Positions 9,625 to 20,035 are shown, numbered from the stretch's first letter. The stretch is DNA of 64,000 bases from Prorocentrum cordatum (GCA_963575745.1 CAUYUJ010009824.1:167975-231974), one strand, 5' to 3'. The notes: a model not told the origin generated them from the letters alone. Numbers and translations are program-made.

Positions 9625-12600
9625 TTACCTCCGCCAAAAGTTGGCACAGAACGTGGATCCCATCTCGGCCCAAAGGTCTTTGCCCCTGTGCCAGTAAAGC
9701 CACTGGGCGCTGCGAATTGCAGTGGCGGCCGTCTCAGAATTGGGCACCATTGTCTGGCCTCCCAAGGTTGAGCGGATGTATTTCCAAGCGCTGTCGATAA
9801 CCTGGGAGCCGGCCTTGGTGCGCAACTTCCTACCACATGGAAGCTTATGAGTTGCCAAGCGCGCGTAGCACGGCTTCATCCACACCCACTTGCCATTCTT
9901 TTTCACTCTCTTTTTGCAGTGCCGCACTGAATCGTGCAACACTCCCTCAACTCGCATGGCGTAGCTCTTAGCGCGGTCCGTATGCAAAATAATGCGCCTA
10001 CCTTTCAAGTAGCGGTTTGCCAGAGGCGCCCAATCGACCTTCCTGATTGCGCCTGGCCCAGGAGCCCTCTTCACCGTGGGAGCCGCGGTAGTCTTCGCCA
10101 GCACCAGCGACTCGGGCCGGCCTCGCTCCACGATGCCCGCCCATTGCTCCCATTCCACGCTCTCGGGGTCGTCCGCCTTGGCTGCCCTTCCAAAGACTGC
10201 TTCATCTGCTTCAGCGTCCCTCCAGTCGCGGTCGTTGCCAACCCCGAAAACGATCGTCTTCTCTCGCTTCTTGACAAACTTCTCGCGCTGCTTCTTCACG
10301 GCAATCGAGATCCTTTCGATCGCCTTGTGGTTTGCGGAAGAGATCAATCTGCGAATCGTGGGATTGCTTCCTCCTGCTAGAATGCTGAACAAGATGGCCA
10401 CCTGCTTCTTGAAAGGCGAATGCGTGGCCCCCCACCCAGTAGAGAAGACGGGGTGATGAGCATGTGGAACAGTGAACTTCTGACAGCCCTTGCGGTTGCA
10501 CCTGTACCGAAGGCCGCGGCCTTTCACCTTGCGAAGACAGCCGAGTCTACCTCTAGGTGCAGTGGGAATCAACGGCCACGCCCGCCAACCTCGCGACCCC
10601 TCATCCCCAAGCCCCCTCCCCCCGTCTGCAGCGAGCGTGTTTGCGTTGATTCCCAGCCGCCAAACCTTTGCAGCAGTGAAGACACATCTTGCCCTCCTTG
10701 TTGTCCAGGATGTTATCGCGGATGCACCGGCGGTAGAGCTTATCGTCAGGCATCTCCAAGATGGATTCAAGGTCGATGCTCCACTTGTCGCGGTCGCCCC
10801 TGCTCTTCGTCGTCGGCTTGCCGTGGCGCACGTACTTCGTGTTCCTGTATGCCTTAGACTTCGCTGACGCCTTTGCCGTTCGCCCGACCAGGCTGCGGGC
10901 GGCGGCCCTTGCCCGCCCTTTCTTGGGCGTCGGGAAACTCGGAGCTTCGGCGGGCCGCCTCAAGCAACCTTGACCCGCAGGCTTCTTCACGCACGGCCGA
11001 GAGGAGCCAGCAATCAATTCCAACAAATCTGACTCGGCGTTGCCATCGACAGGCCCGTCTTCGGTAACTTGCAGCAGGCGAGCATGGCGTCGGCCCTCGT
11101 CCCATTGGGTAACCAGGTCGTACAAGGCCTCATCGCCAATCTGCATCACGAAGTCCTGGTGCGAGTCGAACACCAGCATCTGCTGCGAGTCCCCGTGGGC
11201 GCGAAGACCAACAGCGTGGCCGCGAGTTCCTGGCGCCCCAATGTGCAACAGGAAGAATTGGGCGGCGTCGGCGCAGATCACGTCGCTCAGCTGCGCCTCT
11301 TGGAACGCCAGAGAAGGATAAATATGTTGCAACTGTCGGTAAGAATATGGTCCACAGGCGAACTTTGACTGGCCCGGCTCCCCCGCAACCAAATCCATAT
11401 TGGCGAGCGCGCTCACAGCGCACGTATTTTCTCCGGGGACAGCCTGGAGCTTCTGCTGCGACTTCTCGCAAGCTGCCGCCAGGAGAGAAGAGAAATCGTT
11501 GTGGTACGGCGGCGAAGGAGGGGCGCCGCCCTGACCTCGGGCCCCTTCTCCAGGCTCGGGAGCGGAACTCCTCCAGGGTATCTCCGCGCCGCTTAGGTCT
11601 TTCAGATGCAAGGATGCGCCGTGCTCGGCTTCGACTGCAGTCACAAGTCCGATGAAGCCCTCGTCGTGCACGTCAAGCCCCATTGGCCTGAAGTAGATGC
11701 CGTCGTAGACCAGAGAAATTGGCACGGCCCCTGCTTCCTCTAAAATATGTTACATGCTCATCATCACCCGGCACTCCAGCTCGCCCAGAAAGATGTGGAG
11801 CGAGCTGCATTCAGGCCTTGCTTTCGCAACTTCCTGATAAAGAGCGTCGTGCTCGAGAAGAAATCGACAGGCATTCGATACTTCTGTTTGCGCGCAATCC
11901 AAATGCGGAAGCCAGTCAGGCCGCTGCGCTGGATCTGGCGATTGCCGCCCGTAGGGACTGGTCGCCGAGATGAGAAGCTTCTTGGCGACGTCCACCCCGA
12001 CGTCGAAGCACCCAGAGACAGAACTCTTCCACCCGCCCCAGTTGCTGGCGATGTCGCACAGCAGTGGGAACTCTGCCTCGACGCAGATCTGCTCGTGCCG
12101 CTTTAAGGCCACAACCAACAAGCTGAAGAACGCAACCTTTATGTCAAGTTCTAAAACGCCTCCTGGAATCCCAGCCAGAGCGGCGCACCGAGCTTCCCTG
12201 GTTATCTTCTGCAGAGAAGGGCCCACTGTATGAAGTCGCCCATAACCTTGCTTCGCGTACTTTCGAAGGAGACTCTTCAGTGGCCGCTGCTCGCCGTCTG
12301 CAGCGGCCTCCGTGGAGGCTGTTCCCCGATTGTCCAATAAGCGAGCATAGCCCTGAACCTGGACCTGTCGCCTGTCGGCTCCAGACTCGACGTGGCCAAT
12401 CAAGGCGGCGATGTCCACGACGTCTGCAACCGAGCAGACCACGGAGCTGCCGATCTGGCGAAGCTCCTGTTCGTCGTCAGACAAGAAATGGTCTGCGTCC
12501 CCAGGGCGAGCCCCCATGAGCCATCTTTCGCTGGGGGGCGCCGCCGGCGCAGGAATCTTGAAATCTCTGGAAAGCTGCAGCATCACGCCAGCCATGACTG

Positions 12601-13956
12601 GGAATAGTAGCGCGTATTGGATGCCGATGCCCCTCGATACTCCTGGGTGGGAAGCTCCTCTTTGACATTGGCATCGCCCTTGCTCCCTCTCGAGGCGGAG
12701 GCCTCGCCCGCGCCCTTGCCCGAGCTGTAGCCGCCTCCGAGCGGGGAATCCAAGCTTCCATCGTCGTTCTCCGAGATGTCGGGCAACGCTGGGAACGATG
12801 GCAGGCTCGGGAGAATAAAGCCAGCCAACACAGATGAATGCGATAGCATCTTCAGAGCCTGATCCCGAGTGAGGTACACCTGCGCGCAACCGCTGTTCCA
12901 TTCGGCACACGTGCTCATCACCTGGACGTGGGAGAAATGATATTGGAAATGCATAATGTAGTCCCCGTTCAGCGTTGCTTCTTGGACAGGCAGAATGCGT
13001 GCTCCAAAAGGAGAAAGCAAGTTGTGTGCATCCCTGAAAGTCATGGGACCGTCCTTGTCAATCTGAACATCGTAGCCGGCTGCCTGCAGCGTCTCCGCGC
13101 AGCACGTCTCTCGAAACATGCGATCCTCTGAAGCTCTGGCAGCATAGGCGGTCGAGTTGAATACGAAAGCTGCATCCTCCAAACACATGTTGAACGTGAG
13201 CGTGGCGAGATGCCTCATGTACAAGACTGCGAGATGAAATTCGGAAACATCCGCGTTCGCTGGGCAGGCAGGAACGGAAGCACGAGGTTCGTCGCGGTCA
13301 CCGCATGAATCATCGCCGTCACCAAGATACTGAAAGAAGCTTGATGTGCCCTCAGAGATGTGCGACGGAAGTAAGTACGCGTAGGCTATGAAATTCGACT
13401 CTATTGAGGAGTGCGAAAGAATCTGCAGCCCAACATCTCGCCTCAGCTTCACCTGGACGCAGCCGCAGTTCCACTCGGCGCAGTCGTCGCGGACGCGAAC
13501 GTGCGTGGTCTGCTGGTGGAACGACATGATGTAGTTCCCGTCCAGCATCGCCTCGCGGACAGGGACGAGGTGCGCGCCGAACGGGTGCAGCAAGTCGTTG
13601 CAGTCCTGGAACGTCACAGGGCCGTTCCGCGACACCTGCACGCCGCTCTCGGCCGCCTGGAGCGCCTCGACGCAGGATGTGTTGTAGTATTCTCGCCTGT
13701 CCTGGTGCTGGGCTGCATAGGACATGCCGTTGAAGATAAACATGGATTTGTCAGCGGTAATGCCGCACGCGAGCCTGGCGAGACTTTGCATGTACAGCAC
13801 TCCCGCTTCAAATTCAGGTAATCTCTGATGCCCCGACTGAACGACGCCCACCCAAGCCTGCACGGCGGAATCCATCCTGCCCATGAGCGACAAGCTGTAC
13901 TCCAATGGCAGACGAGGAAACTGAATCGTGCCTCGGCGAGAACGACGCAATCGCAT
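9625..13956 (-). CDS. Polyprotein: papain-like repeats, palm-polymerase-like region, zinc ribbon and IS1595-type transposase
   Basis: Exons 13956-12641, 12566-10666 and 10550-9625 join in frame (about 1380 codons). Order: two ~140-residue repeats (about residues 47-190 and 240-385), each with Cys, a GP(V/M)TF.D turn, FGA, and His/Asn-rich HV..(V/M) strands. A palm-like region follows: YGRLHTVGPSLQ, then LELDIKVAFF (Asp codon near 12145), AKKLLISATSPYG and LVYDGIYF (near 11704). Next is a third papain-like domain (ENTCAVSALAN, GHAV, FDSHQDF), then a zinc ribbon (CLHC then RYRCNRKGC) and a DDE core with DEAVF, ILHTDRAKSY and VIDSAWKYI. The third acidic residue appears to be Asp, not Glu. An in-frame TAA at 11750-11752 falls between the palm-like motifs. 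The transposase call is good. The polymerase and protease calls rest on motif spacing from memory. First ATG is at 13956. Confidence 0.6.
10551..10665 (-). other. Inferred 115-bp intron with 12-bp inverted repeats near both ends
   Basis: Splicing AAAG|GTTTGG to CTAGAG|GTAGA links the CLHCCK frame to the GRLGC frame and completes the transposase zinc ribbon. AGGT is present at both junctions. TGGGAATCAACG (10563-10574) and its reverse complement (10644-10655) lie about ten bases inside each end, the layout expected of an introner-type element. Confidence 0.65.
11750..11752 (-). other. In-frame TAA inside the polyprotein
   Basis: The same frame continues on both sides (RVMMSM, stop, HILEEAG) between the palm-like motifs, so this reads as a single nonsense change or a readthrough site. 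Confidence 0.8.
12567..12640 (-). other. Inferred 74-bp intron
   Basis: GTATCG at the 5' end and TTTCCAG at the 3' end. Removing 74 bp joins LPTQE to DFKIPAPAAP and moves the frame exactly as needed. No internal inverted repeat is obvious. Confidence 0.5.
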
Positions 13957-14289
13957 CAATCGTGCCTAATGGGTGATCGACGCATCGAAATCGCATCGCT
14001 AGTACTTCCCCTCCCCCGCGCCAACTGCAGGACTCGCTTCGGTTCGCTCATCGTGTCAGAGACGGACTTCAATTGCGAATGCTATGGGAAAAGGATCGCC
14101 ACACCAATCTCATCACGCGGGCACTCTGGAGCGGCATGCCTCGCTTGCAAGCTACGGCTTGCCCAAGGTATCAAAGGATGGGTCTGGGAAGTTTCCCCTG
14201 CTGTGCCAGCGGTCACTGGACGCACACAGGCCCAAGCCATGCAGAGGCCCCTCTCCCTTTTTTATCCTCCTGCGTTCCCACCTTTCGTC

Positions 14290-14412
14290 GTCGTCGTCCT
14301 CCTCCTCCTCCTCCTCCTGCTCCTCTTTGATTCTCTTTCTCCTCCTCCTCCTCCTCCTTCTCCTCCTCCTCCTCATCATCATCATCATCGTCATCATCGT
14401 CCTCCTCCTCTT
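14290..14412. repeat. CCT/ATC triplet tract
   Basis: CTCCTC repeats with CATCAT interruptions, just before the 8-bp array. Confidence 0.85.
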
Positions 14413-14419
14413 CGCGCCT

Positions 14420-14940
14420 GGAGCGGGAGGGCGAGAGAGCGGGAGGGCGGGAGAGCGGGAGAGCGAGAGGGCCGGAGAGCGGGAGAGCGGGAGAGCGGGA
14501 GAGCGGGAGAGCGGGAGAGCGGGAGAGCGGGAGAGCGGGAGAGCGGGCGGGAGAGCGGGAGAGCGAGAGAGCGGGAGAGCGGGAGAGCGGGAGAGCGGGA
14601 GAGCGGGAGAGCGGGAGAGCGGGAGAGCGGGAGAGCGGGAGAGCGGGAGAGCGGGAAGCGGGAGCGGGAGAGCGGAGAGAGAGCGGAGAGCGGGAGAGCG
14701 GGAAGAGCGGGAGAGCGGGAGAGCGGGAGGCGGGAGAGCGGGAGAGCGGGAGAGTGACGGGGAGAGTGGGAGAGCGGGAGAGCGGGAGAGCGGGAGGCGG
14801 GAGGGCGGGAAGGGAGAGCGGGAGAGCGGGAGAGCGGGAGGGCGGAGCGGGTGGAGAGCGAGAGCGGGAGAGAGCGGGAGAAGCGGAGAGCAGGGGGGCG
14901 GAGAGCGGGAGAGCAGGAGAGCGGGAAGCAAAGGGGGGGC
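14420..14940. repeat. GAGCGGGA 8-bp array, forward arm
   Basis: Dozens of GAGCGGGA units with occasional 1-4 bp losses. It is followed after about 30 bp by the reverse-complement array. Confidence 0.95.
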
Positions 14941-14964
14941 GGGCCGGAGCGGCCGGGGGCTCTC

Positions 14965-15510
14965 CGACGCTCTCCCGCTCTCCCGCCTCCGCTCTCCCGC
15001 TCTCCCGCTCTCCCGCTCTCCGCTCTCACGCTCTTCCCCGCCGCTCCCCCCCCCTACACCGCTCTCCCGCTCTCCCGCTCTCCCGCTCCCGCCTCCCGCT
15101 CTCCCGCCCGCTCTCGCGCTCTCTCCCGCTCTCCCGCTCTCCACCCGCTCCCCCGCTCTCTCCCGCTCTCCCGCTCTCCCGCTCTCCGCTCTCCCGCCTC
15201 CTCCGCTCCCCCGCTCTCGCTCTCCCGCTCTCCCGCTCCCCGCTCTCCCGCTCTCCCGCCGCTCTCCCGCTCTCCCGCTCCCCCGGTCTCCCGGTCTCCC
15301 GGTCTCCCGCTCTCCCGCTCTCCCGCTCTCCCGCTCTTCCGCTGTCCCGCACTCTCGCCCTCCCGCACTCCCGCTCTCCCGCTCTCCCGCTCCCCCGCTC
15401 TCCCGCTCTCCCGCTCTCCCGCTCTCCCGCTCTCCCGCTCTCCCGCTCTCCCGCTCTCCCGCTCTCCCGCTCTCCCGCTCTCCCGCTCTCCCGCCTTCCC
15501 ACTCCTCCCG
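14965..15510. repeat. TCCCGCTC 8-bp array, reverse arm
   Basis: Reverse complement of the preceding array, so 14420-15510 is a ~1.1-kb imperfect palindrome inside the DDE element. Long Arg/Ser/Gly frames here are repeat products. Confidence 0.95.
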
Positions 15511-15582
15511 AATTTCCACCTCTCCCGCCATCTCGCTCTCCCATCAGCGGCTGGAGAGCACGTTATCGAAAAAAGGTGGTTG

Positions 15583-15605
15583 AGGTAGATCTCAGAGGGG
15601 GGGGG
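15583..15605. repeat. Right terminal inverted repeat of the 6.1-kb element
   Basis: AGGTAGATCTCAGA followed by nine G, the mirror of 9539-9560. CTCC and then CATACATATATAT follow. Confidence 0.85.
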
Positions 15606-15609
15606 CTCC

Positions 15610-15656
15610 CATACATATATATATATATATACACATATATTTATATATGTATATGG
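15610..15656. repeat. TA-rich microsatellite
   Basis: (TA)n with ACACATAT; continues the target-side sequence of the element. Confidence 0.9.
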
Positions 15657-17026
15657 TATCGCCAACGATCGCCCGCGAACTCGAAGCCCTTCCCTGGCAA
15701 AGGGGAGCACCTCGACGAGGGAAGCGACGCGACATTTGCAAACAACTACACCAAAAACTGCGACTTAGAGGTCCCTCGGGGCGACCTCGCTCCCGAGAGG
15801 CTGGGCCAGCCCCTGGGGCGGTGTGAGACGGCCCCTACCCTCAAAGAAGGCCCGCCGCCATTTTGGAAATTCATCCCCCTCGCGCCACCCTGTTGTCGGC
15901 GCCGCCAACCACCCTAAACACGCGACGTTCTAATTTGTTCCATTCGCGGTCCCTGTAAGCCCCGACCATGTCCCTGGGGCCGGTATTCCATCCTGGATCG
16001 TGTTTTGATAGTCCTGGGGCCCAGCGAGAATCCCAAGAGGACGACAGCAACAAAAAACTCTCGGCCTGTCTTTGTTGTTTTTTTTTCTCACGTTGCGAAC
16101 ATGTCTGGGTCTGTATCATGCCCCTCTCGTTCCTCTGACATTCTACGCCCCCGACCCCCTTCAGCGCGAACGCACACTGCGCAGCCCCCTGGCGCGGGCC
16201 TGGCCCTCTCTGTGCTTCCGCATAGAGCCTCGCCACGCTCCAACGTTTCCCTCACGGCAAATGGTCCTCCAAGAACGTGAGATACAGTCACCTTGCTACC
16301 GTAAGGAGCGTTGAAAAAGGAACGAAGGGGCTGTTCTCGCTCCGACGCGCGTAGGCAACGAAAAGGTTCCCACGACGTAGATCTAAGGCACGGCCCGAAA
16401 TTCTCAGCCCGTCCTGAGCCCAAATCGGTCCTCATTCCCCCGCCTTGGCTGTACATGTCTTACGGAATTGTGCATCCACGTATTGTCCTACTGTTGGTAG
16501 TTCCTGCCTGGTTACGCGCCAGCGTTAGAGCGCGAACCACGCAAGCTCAAGGCCCAAGACAATCCCAGCGGAATGAATTTCGGTTCAGTGTCGGCGGCAC
16601 GTCATCGGCGTCGGTCTCTTTGGTCAATGTTCTGGCTCTGGGGAAGGGGTCGCGGACAAATCTGCCGAAGCCTGGGATCCAGAAGGGAGCCGAGACTGGG
16701 GGACTGGCTCGGGGTGTCGGGGGCGGCCAAGGGGGCGCTGCTCCTCCTCCTCCTCCTCCTCCTCCTCCTCCTCCTCCTCCTCCTCCTCCTCCTCCTCCTC
16801 CTCCTCCTCCTCCTCCTCCTCCTCCTCCCCCCCGATGTCATTCTCTGGGGCCGCCCCCGAGGCCGTCCGGCAGCCGTGTCTGGCCGCTTTGCTCGCGGTC
16901 TGGGCGGCCGGCGCATGCCCGGCCTCGGGAGGCTCCTCGAGCGCCACCCCTGGCGCGCGCCGCGCGCCAGCTGGGGGCGGCCAAGGGGAGGGCGATGGTT
17001 CTTGGCGGCGCGCACAGGGGGGCGGG
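15657..17026. other. No gene recognised; contains (CCT)n
   Basis: A CCT tract at 16738-16829 explains the long Leu/Pro and Glu/Arg frames. Bases 15999-16034 resemble 5784-5826. Nothing else is recognised. Confidence 0.55.
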
Positions 17027-17148
17027 GGGAGGGGGGAGGGCTTCTTAGAAGGAGGCTGCTTCTTAGAAGGCGCCGGCCTTACATCTATAGATAAGGCCCG
17101 CGCCTTCTGAGAAGCAGGGGTGCCTAAGAAGCCCTCCCCCCTCCACCC
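17027..17148. repeat. Near-perfect ~120-bp hairpin
   Basis: GGGCTTCTTAGAAGG, GCTGCTTCTTAGAAGGCGC and GGCCTTA are mirrored by TAAGGCC, GCGCCTTCTGAGAAGCAG and CCTAAGAAGCCC around a ~10-nt loop near 17083-17092. The arms extend into GGGGGGAGGG and CCCTCCCCCC. It could be a MITE or a source of hairpin RNA; no target duplication was identified. Confidence 0.75.
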
Positions 17149-17498
17149 AACCCCCCTCTACGCGTGGCTGAGGATCGGTGTTTAAAAAATGAGGTCCAGA
17201 GGGATGGGGTCCTCAGGACGAGCTGCATGTAAACAGCGGACATCCCACCTTTGGATCCCTCCCGATCCTTAGGCACTCATCCCGCAGGACCCCATCTTTT
17301 AGCCACTGGATGGACAGGGAGTGGGGGATATCGTGGTGCAGTAGCGTGCGTTGGCGTCTGGTAGTCCATGAGACAGCGCCGATTTAGCATCCGCTTGCGT
17401 TCATTAGCGTGGACTAGCATGGAGTTAGAGTCGATGTGTGCCGACGAGCGTCCGCCGCTCTCCAGAGGGGAGCCCTCGTGTCGGAGGAAAATGGTCGG
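17149..17498. other. No gene recognised
   Basis: Includes a short GCGTxxxxTAGC-type repetition near 17340-17430 (GTAGCGTGCG, TTAGCGTGGACTAGCATGG). No coding signal. Confidence 0.45.
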
Positions 17499-17665
17499 GG
17501 ACGGCCAAGAGGGGGGTGGGGATTAGGGGGGGGGGGGGGGGCTTTCATGGCCAGGGCCATGGAATGATTTCACGGCGCCCGTTCTCATTTCAATGCTTTC
17601 GTTGGCCCCCCTTGGTCCGCGCACATGCCTCCGGCCACGACTTGCGACCCGCCCCCCTGTTGGAC
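17499..17665. repeat. Dispersed ~170-bp repeat, copy 2
   Basis: Matches 8722-8895 in order: GGCCAAGAGGGGGGTG, G-run, CATGGCCAGGGCCATGG, TTTCAC, TCATTTCAATGC, CCGCGCACATGCC. Confidence 0.65.
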
Positions 17666-17962
17666 CTCCCCGGGCCCTGGAAGTGGGAGGGTCCAGCGCC
17701 GATGGAAGCACTCCGCGCGGACCTGCGCATCGCGAGCGCTCTCCTGGGGATGCAGACCTCTGCTCGTCGTTCGAGGTCACGGGCGAATGCTCGCCCCCCA
17801 GAGAGCTGGCCTCTCGGCATGATCGAGACAGCTGGTCTGTTCGCCGCCCTTGGTGCCTGTTTTTCTCTGGATTCGGGCAAGTCTACTTGCACGGACGGGG
17901 GGGGGGGGGCTGAGTCTGCTCGGAGATCACGCAGGTCGAGATTGCAAGTCTCAGGGAGGAGA
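17666..17962. other. No gene recognised
   Basis: Open frames in several registers, ending at a C/G run near 17900. No motif recognised. Confidence 0.45.
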
Positions 17963-18102
17963 AAAAACACACAGACACAATTAATCGGCGATCCCCAGGA
18001 AAATATGGGAAATATGGGAAGTGGGGGGGAAGACGAACACCCAGAAAATATTGGAAAATATGGGGGATATTTTTATTTGTGTGTATTTATTTGTGTGTTC
18101 CA
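17963..18102. mobile_element. ~140-bp inverted-repeat element (AACACACA family), copy 1
   Basis: Starts AACACACAGACACAATTAAT and ends with ATTTATTTGTGTGTT. Inside, ATCCCCAGGAAAATATGGG is mirrored by AATATGGGGGAT. A near-identical copy is at 43159-43298. Confidence 0.75.
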
Positions 18103-18304
18103 GTTCCCTTTCAAAGTCAGCTTGCCTGGATCTAAAGAAAGAAAAACAGGCACCTGCCACCCCGGGGGCGGCCTCCGGGCCCCGGTGCCGGAGCCGAGCG
18201 AGCCGGTCGAGAGAGGTCGGGGAGCCCGCGGGGCGAGCGGATCGAGCCGCAGGGGTCCCCGCGATCCCAGGTGTCCCCCGAACAGAGGTGGCCGTGCAGC
18301 AAAG

Positions 18305-18525
18305 GCGGGCAACTCTCACGAGCGAGCAGCACACACCCATACCCATAGGGGGGTCGTTCGGAGGAGGACCGGCTATGGGTATGGGTGCGGGTCGTCGGAC
18401 GGACCCCTGGGGACGCTCCCGTTCGAGCGGGGACCCCCATTCGACAACACGCACCCGTAGCCCTGCCCGACCCCCCTGTGGGTATGGTGTGTGTTGTTGG
18501 TTCGTCAGACTCGGGGTTGCACCCC
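18305..18525. mobile_element. Fold-back element (CACACACCCATACCCA ends)
   Basis: AGCACACACCCATACCCATA and GGGGGGTC at 18327-18354 are mirrored by GACCCCCCTGTGGGTATGG and TGTGTGTTG at 18463-18490. Weaker pairing extends both arms outward to about 18305 and 18525. A second mirrored pair (GGGTATGGGTGCGGGTCGTC) lies inside. Confidence 0.6.
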
Positions 18526-18907
18526 CAGGTGGCTTTTCGGGCGCACTCCTGTCGCTGATGGGCCCCCCCCCCCTCAGCGTGTACCCCCCGCCCCCGAGTG
18601 GAGCCCCAGATGTCCCGCGTGGTCGACAGGCCCACAGAGCACCGCGGATTCGGGTCGCCATGTATTCTTCGCTCGGAGAAGTGGTGCCGGCGGCGCGCTG
18701 AGGGTGGAAGTGAGAGAGGTCAGAAGCCCTCCTGGCCTTTCCGAGAGCTGACGCAGGAGATCATTTACAGAGTGGGTTTTTGCCCCCACGTGGATTTGTT
18801 CCGTCGGGGCAACGTGAAAAACAGAGAACGTTTCGTAGATCCACGGGGCATGCTAATTTTTTGGCTGATCCGGTGGAAATTGCAATTTTGGGGTAAAGAA
18901 GTCGCCG

Positions 18908-19070
18908 CCCACCAAACCACCCCAACCCAACCCGAAGGCCCCGATTTGCCCTCCATTTCCAGTGTGGGGGGGTCGGGGAACATAAAGACACACATATGAA
19001 GACCGTACCCCCCCAACCCGAAATTCTTGCGAAATTCGGGTCTTCGGGTTGGGTTGGGGTGGTTTGGTAG
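18908..19070. mobile_element. ~160-bp inverted-repeat element (CACCAAACCACCCC ends)
   Basis: CACCAAACCACCCCAACCCA then ACCCGAAG near 18910 is mirrored by CTTCGGGTTGGGTTGGGG and TGGTTTGGT near 19042. No clear target duplication. Confidence 0.7.
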
Positions 19071-19289
19071 GTAGTCAAGGAGTTCTGTAGCCTGGGCAGC
19101 GCCCAGCTCTCTCGCGGGGGAGGTGGCCGCTGGGCCGGCCCGCGAGGACTGCCACCTGAAGGAGGGCTGGGCGTCGTGGGTGTCCGTCTTCAAGTGCCCC
19201 AAGGCCGCCCCTGCCGCCCCGCTCCGGGGGCTCCCTGGTGCGGCGGCTGGCCGAGGAGGAGGGGGGGCGGCGACCACGGAATCGGGGGG

Positions 19290-19500
19290 CCCCCAAACGG
19301 GGTGGTGACCACACCGTGTGGCGAGTCGGTGGGGATTCGGGGTCACCGCACGGTTTTGGGACTCGAGGTCCGAGGACGTCTCGGACGACAGGGGCCTCCG
19401 GGGTCCCAGGACCGTGCGGTGACGGACCGTGCGGTGAGGTCTTGGGGGATTTCGAGGTCACCGCACGGTCTGTCACCGCACCGCTTCTGGACTCCAAAAC
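19290..19500. repeat. Cluster of TCACCGCACGGT repeats in both orientations
   Basis: At least five copies of CACCGCACGGT or ACCGTGCGGTG between about 19300 and 19490, giving several possible small hairpins. Confidence 0.6.
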
Positions 19501-19849
19501 GGAAGTGGGGGCTGGATATCACCAGGGAAGCGTAAGACTCGAGTAAGCCGGAGCTCGGGTTTGCCGACGTTGTGAGACGAGCGCGTCCTGGATTTTGAAG
19601 GTCAGATTTTCGTTGGATGTTTAGGTCTCGCCATTTTTATGATGGCCCGTTTGGCCAACCCGAGTCCCCCGTACTATTAGGGCCAGGGCCATGTTACTTC
19701 CGTGGATGTCAGCCCCCCTAAGAAAAGTTACAGCTGTTTCTTTGTTGTCTGGGTGTTCATTATTATTCCTCTTCTTCCTCTTCGTTATCTTCCTCTTTGT
19801 CTGCTTATGTTTATGTTTCTTGTCCTTCTTCTTCCAATGCGTTCCCCAA

Positions 19850-20035
19850 GGGCGCCCTCGAGGGCGCGGAGCTATTCGCGCTTCGCGGTTCGGCTCCTCC
19901 TCCTCCTCCTCCTCCTCCTCCTCATCCTCCTCCTCCTCCTCCTCCTCCTCCTCCTCTCCCCTGGGAGGCGGCGCGAGAGCGCGAAATACTTCGCGCTCTC
20001 GCGCGGCGCGAACTCGCGCGAAGCTGGGAGCCCCT
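19850..20035. repeat. Dispersed GGGCGCCCTCGAG family, copy 1
   Basis: Order: AAGGGCGCCCTCGAGGGCGC, GAGCTATTCGCGCTTCGCGG, a CCT tract, CCTGGGAGGCGGCGCGAGAGC, further CGCGAA motifs and GGGAGCCCCTGG. The same order occurs at 31148-31312 and 46567-46724, and inverted at 36098-36252. Confidence 0.75.

Larger units (their letters stand above)
9534..15609 (-). mobile_element. Complete ~6.1-kb DDE element encoding a multidomain polyprotein
   Basis: The ends are inverted repeats: C8 then TCTGAGATCTACCT at 9539-9560, mirrored at 15583-15605. A 13-bp direct repeat in TA-rich DNA sits a few bases outside each end. One minus-strand gene fills 9625-13956. The interval 13957-15580 holds a CCT tract and a large inverted array of an 8-bp unit. 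The transposase is of the IS1595/Merlin type. The extra domains (papain-like and polymerase-like) make it unlike ordinary Merlin elements known to me, which carry transposase alone. One in-frame stop suggests a recently damaged copy. Confidence 0.75.

Noticed and set aside
14084-15583. 499-codon forward and 459-codon reverse frames
   Set aside because: Produced by the GAGCGGGA array, which has no stop codon in several frames.
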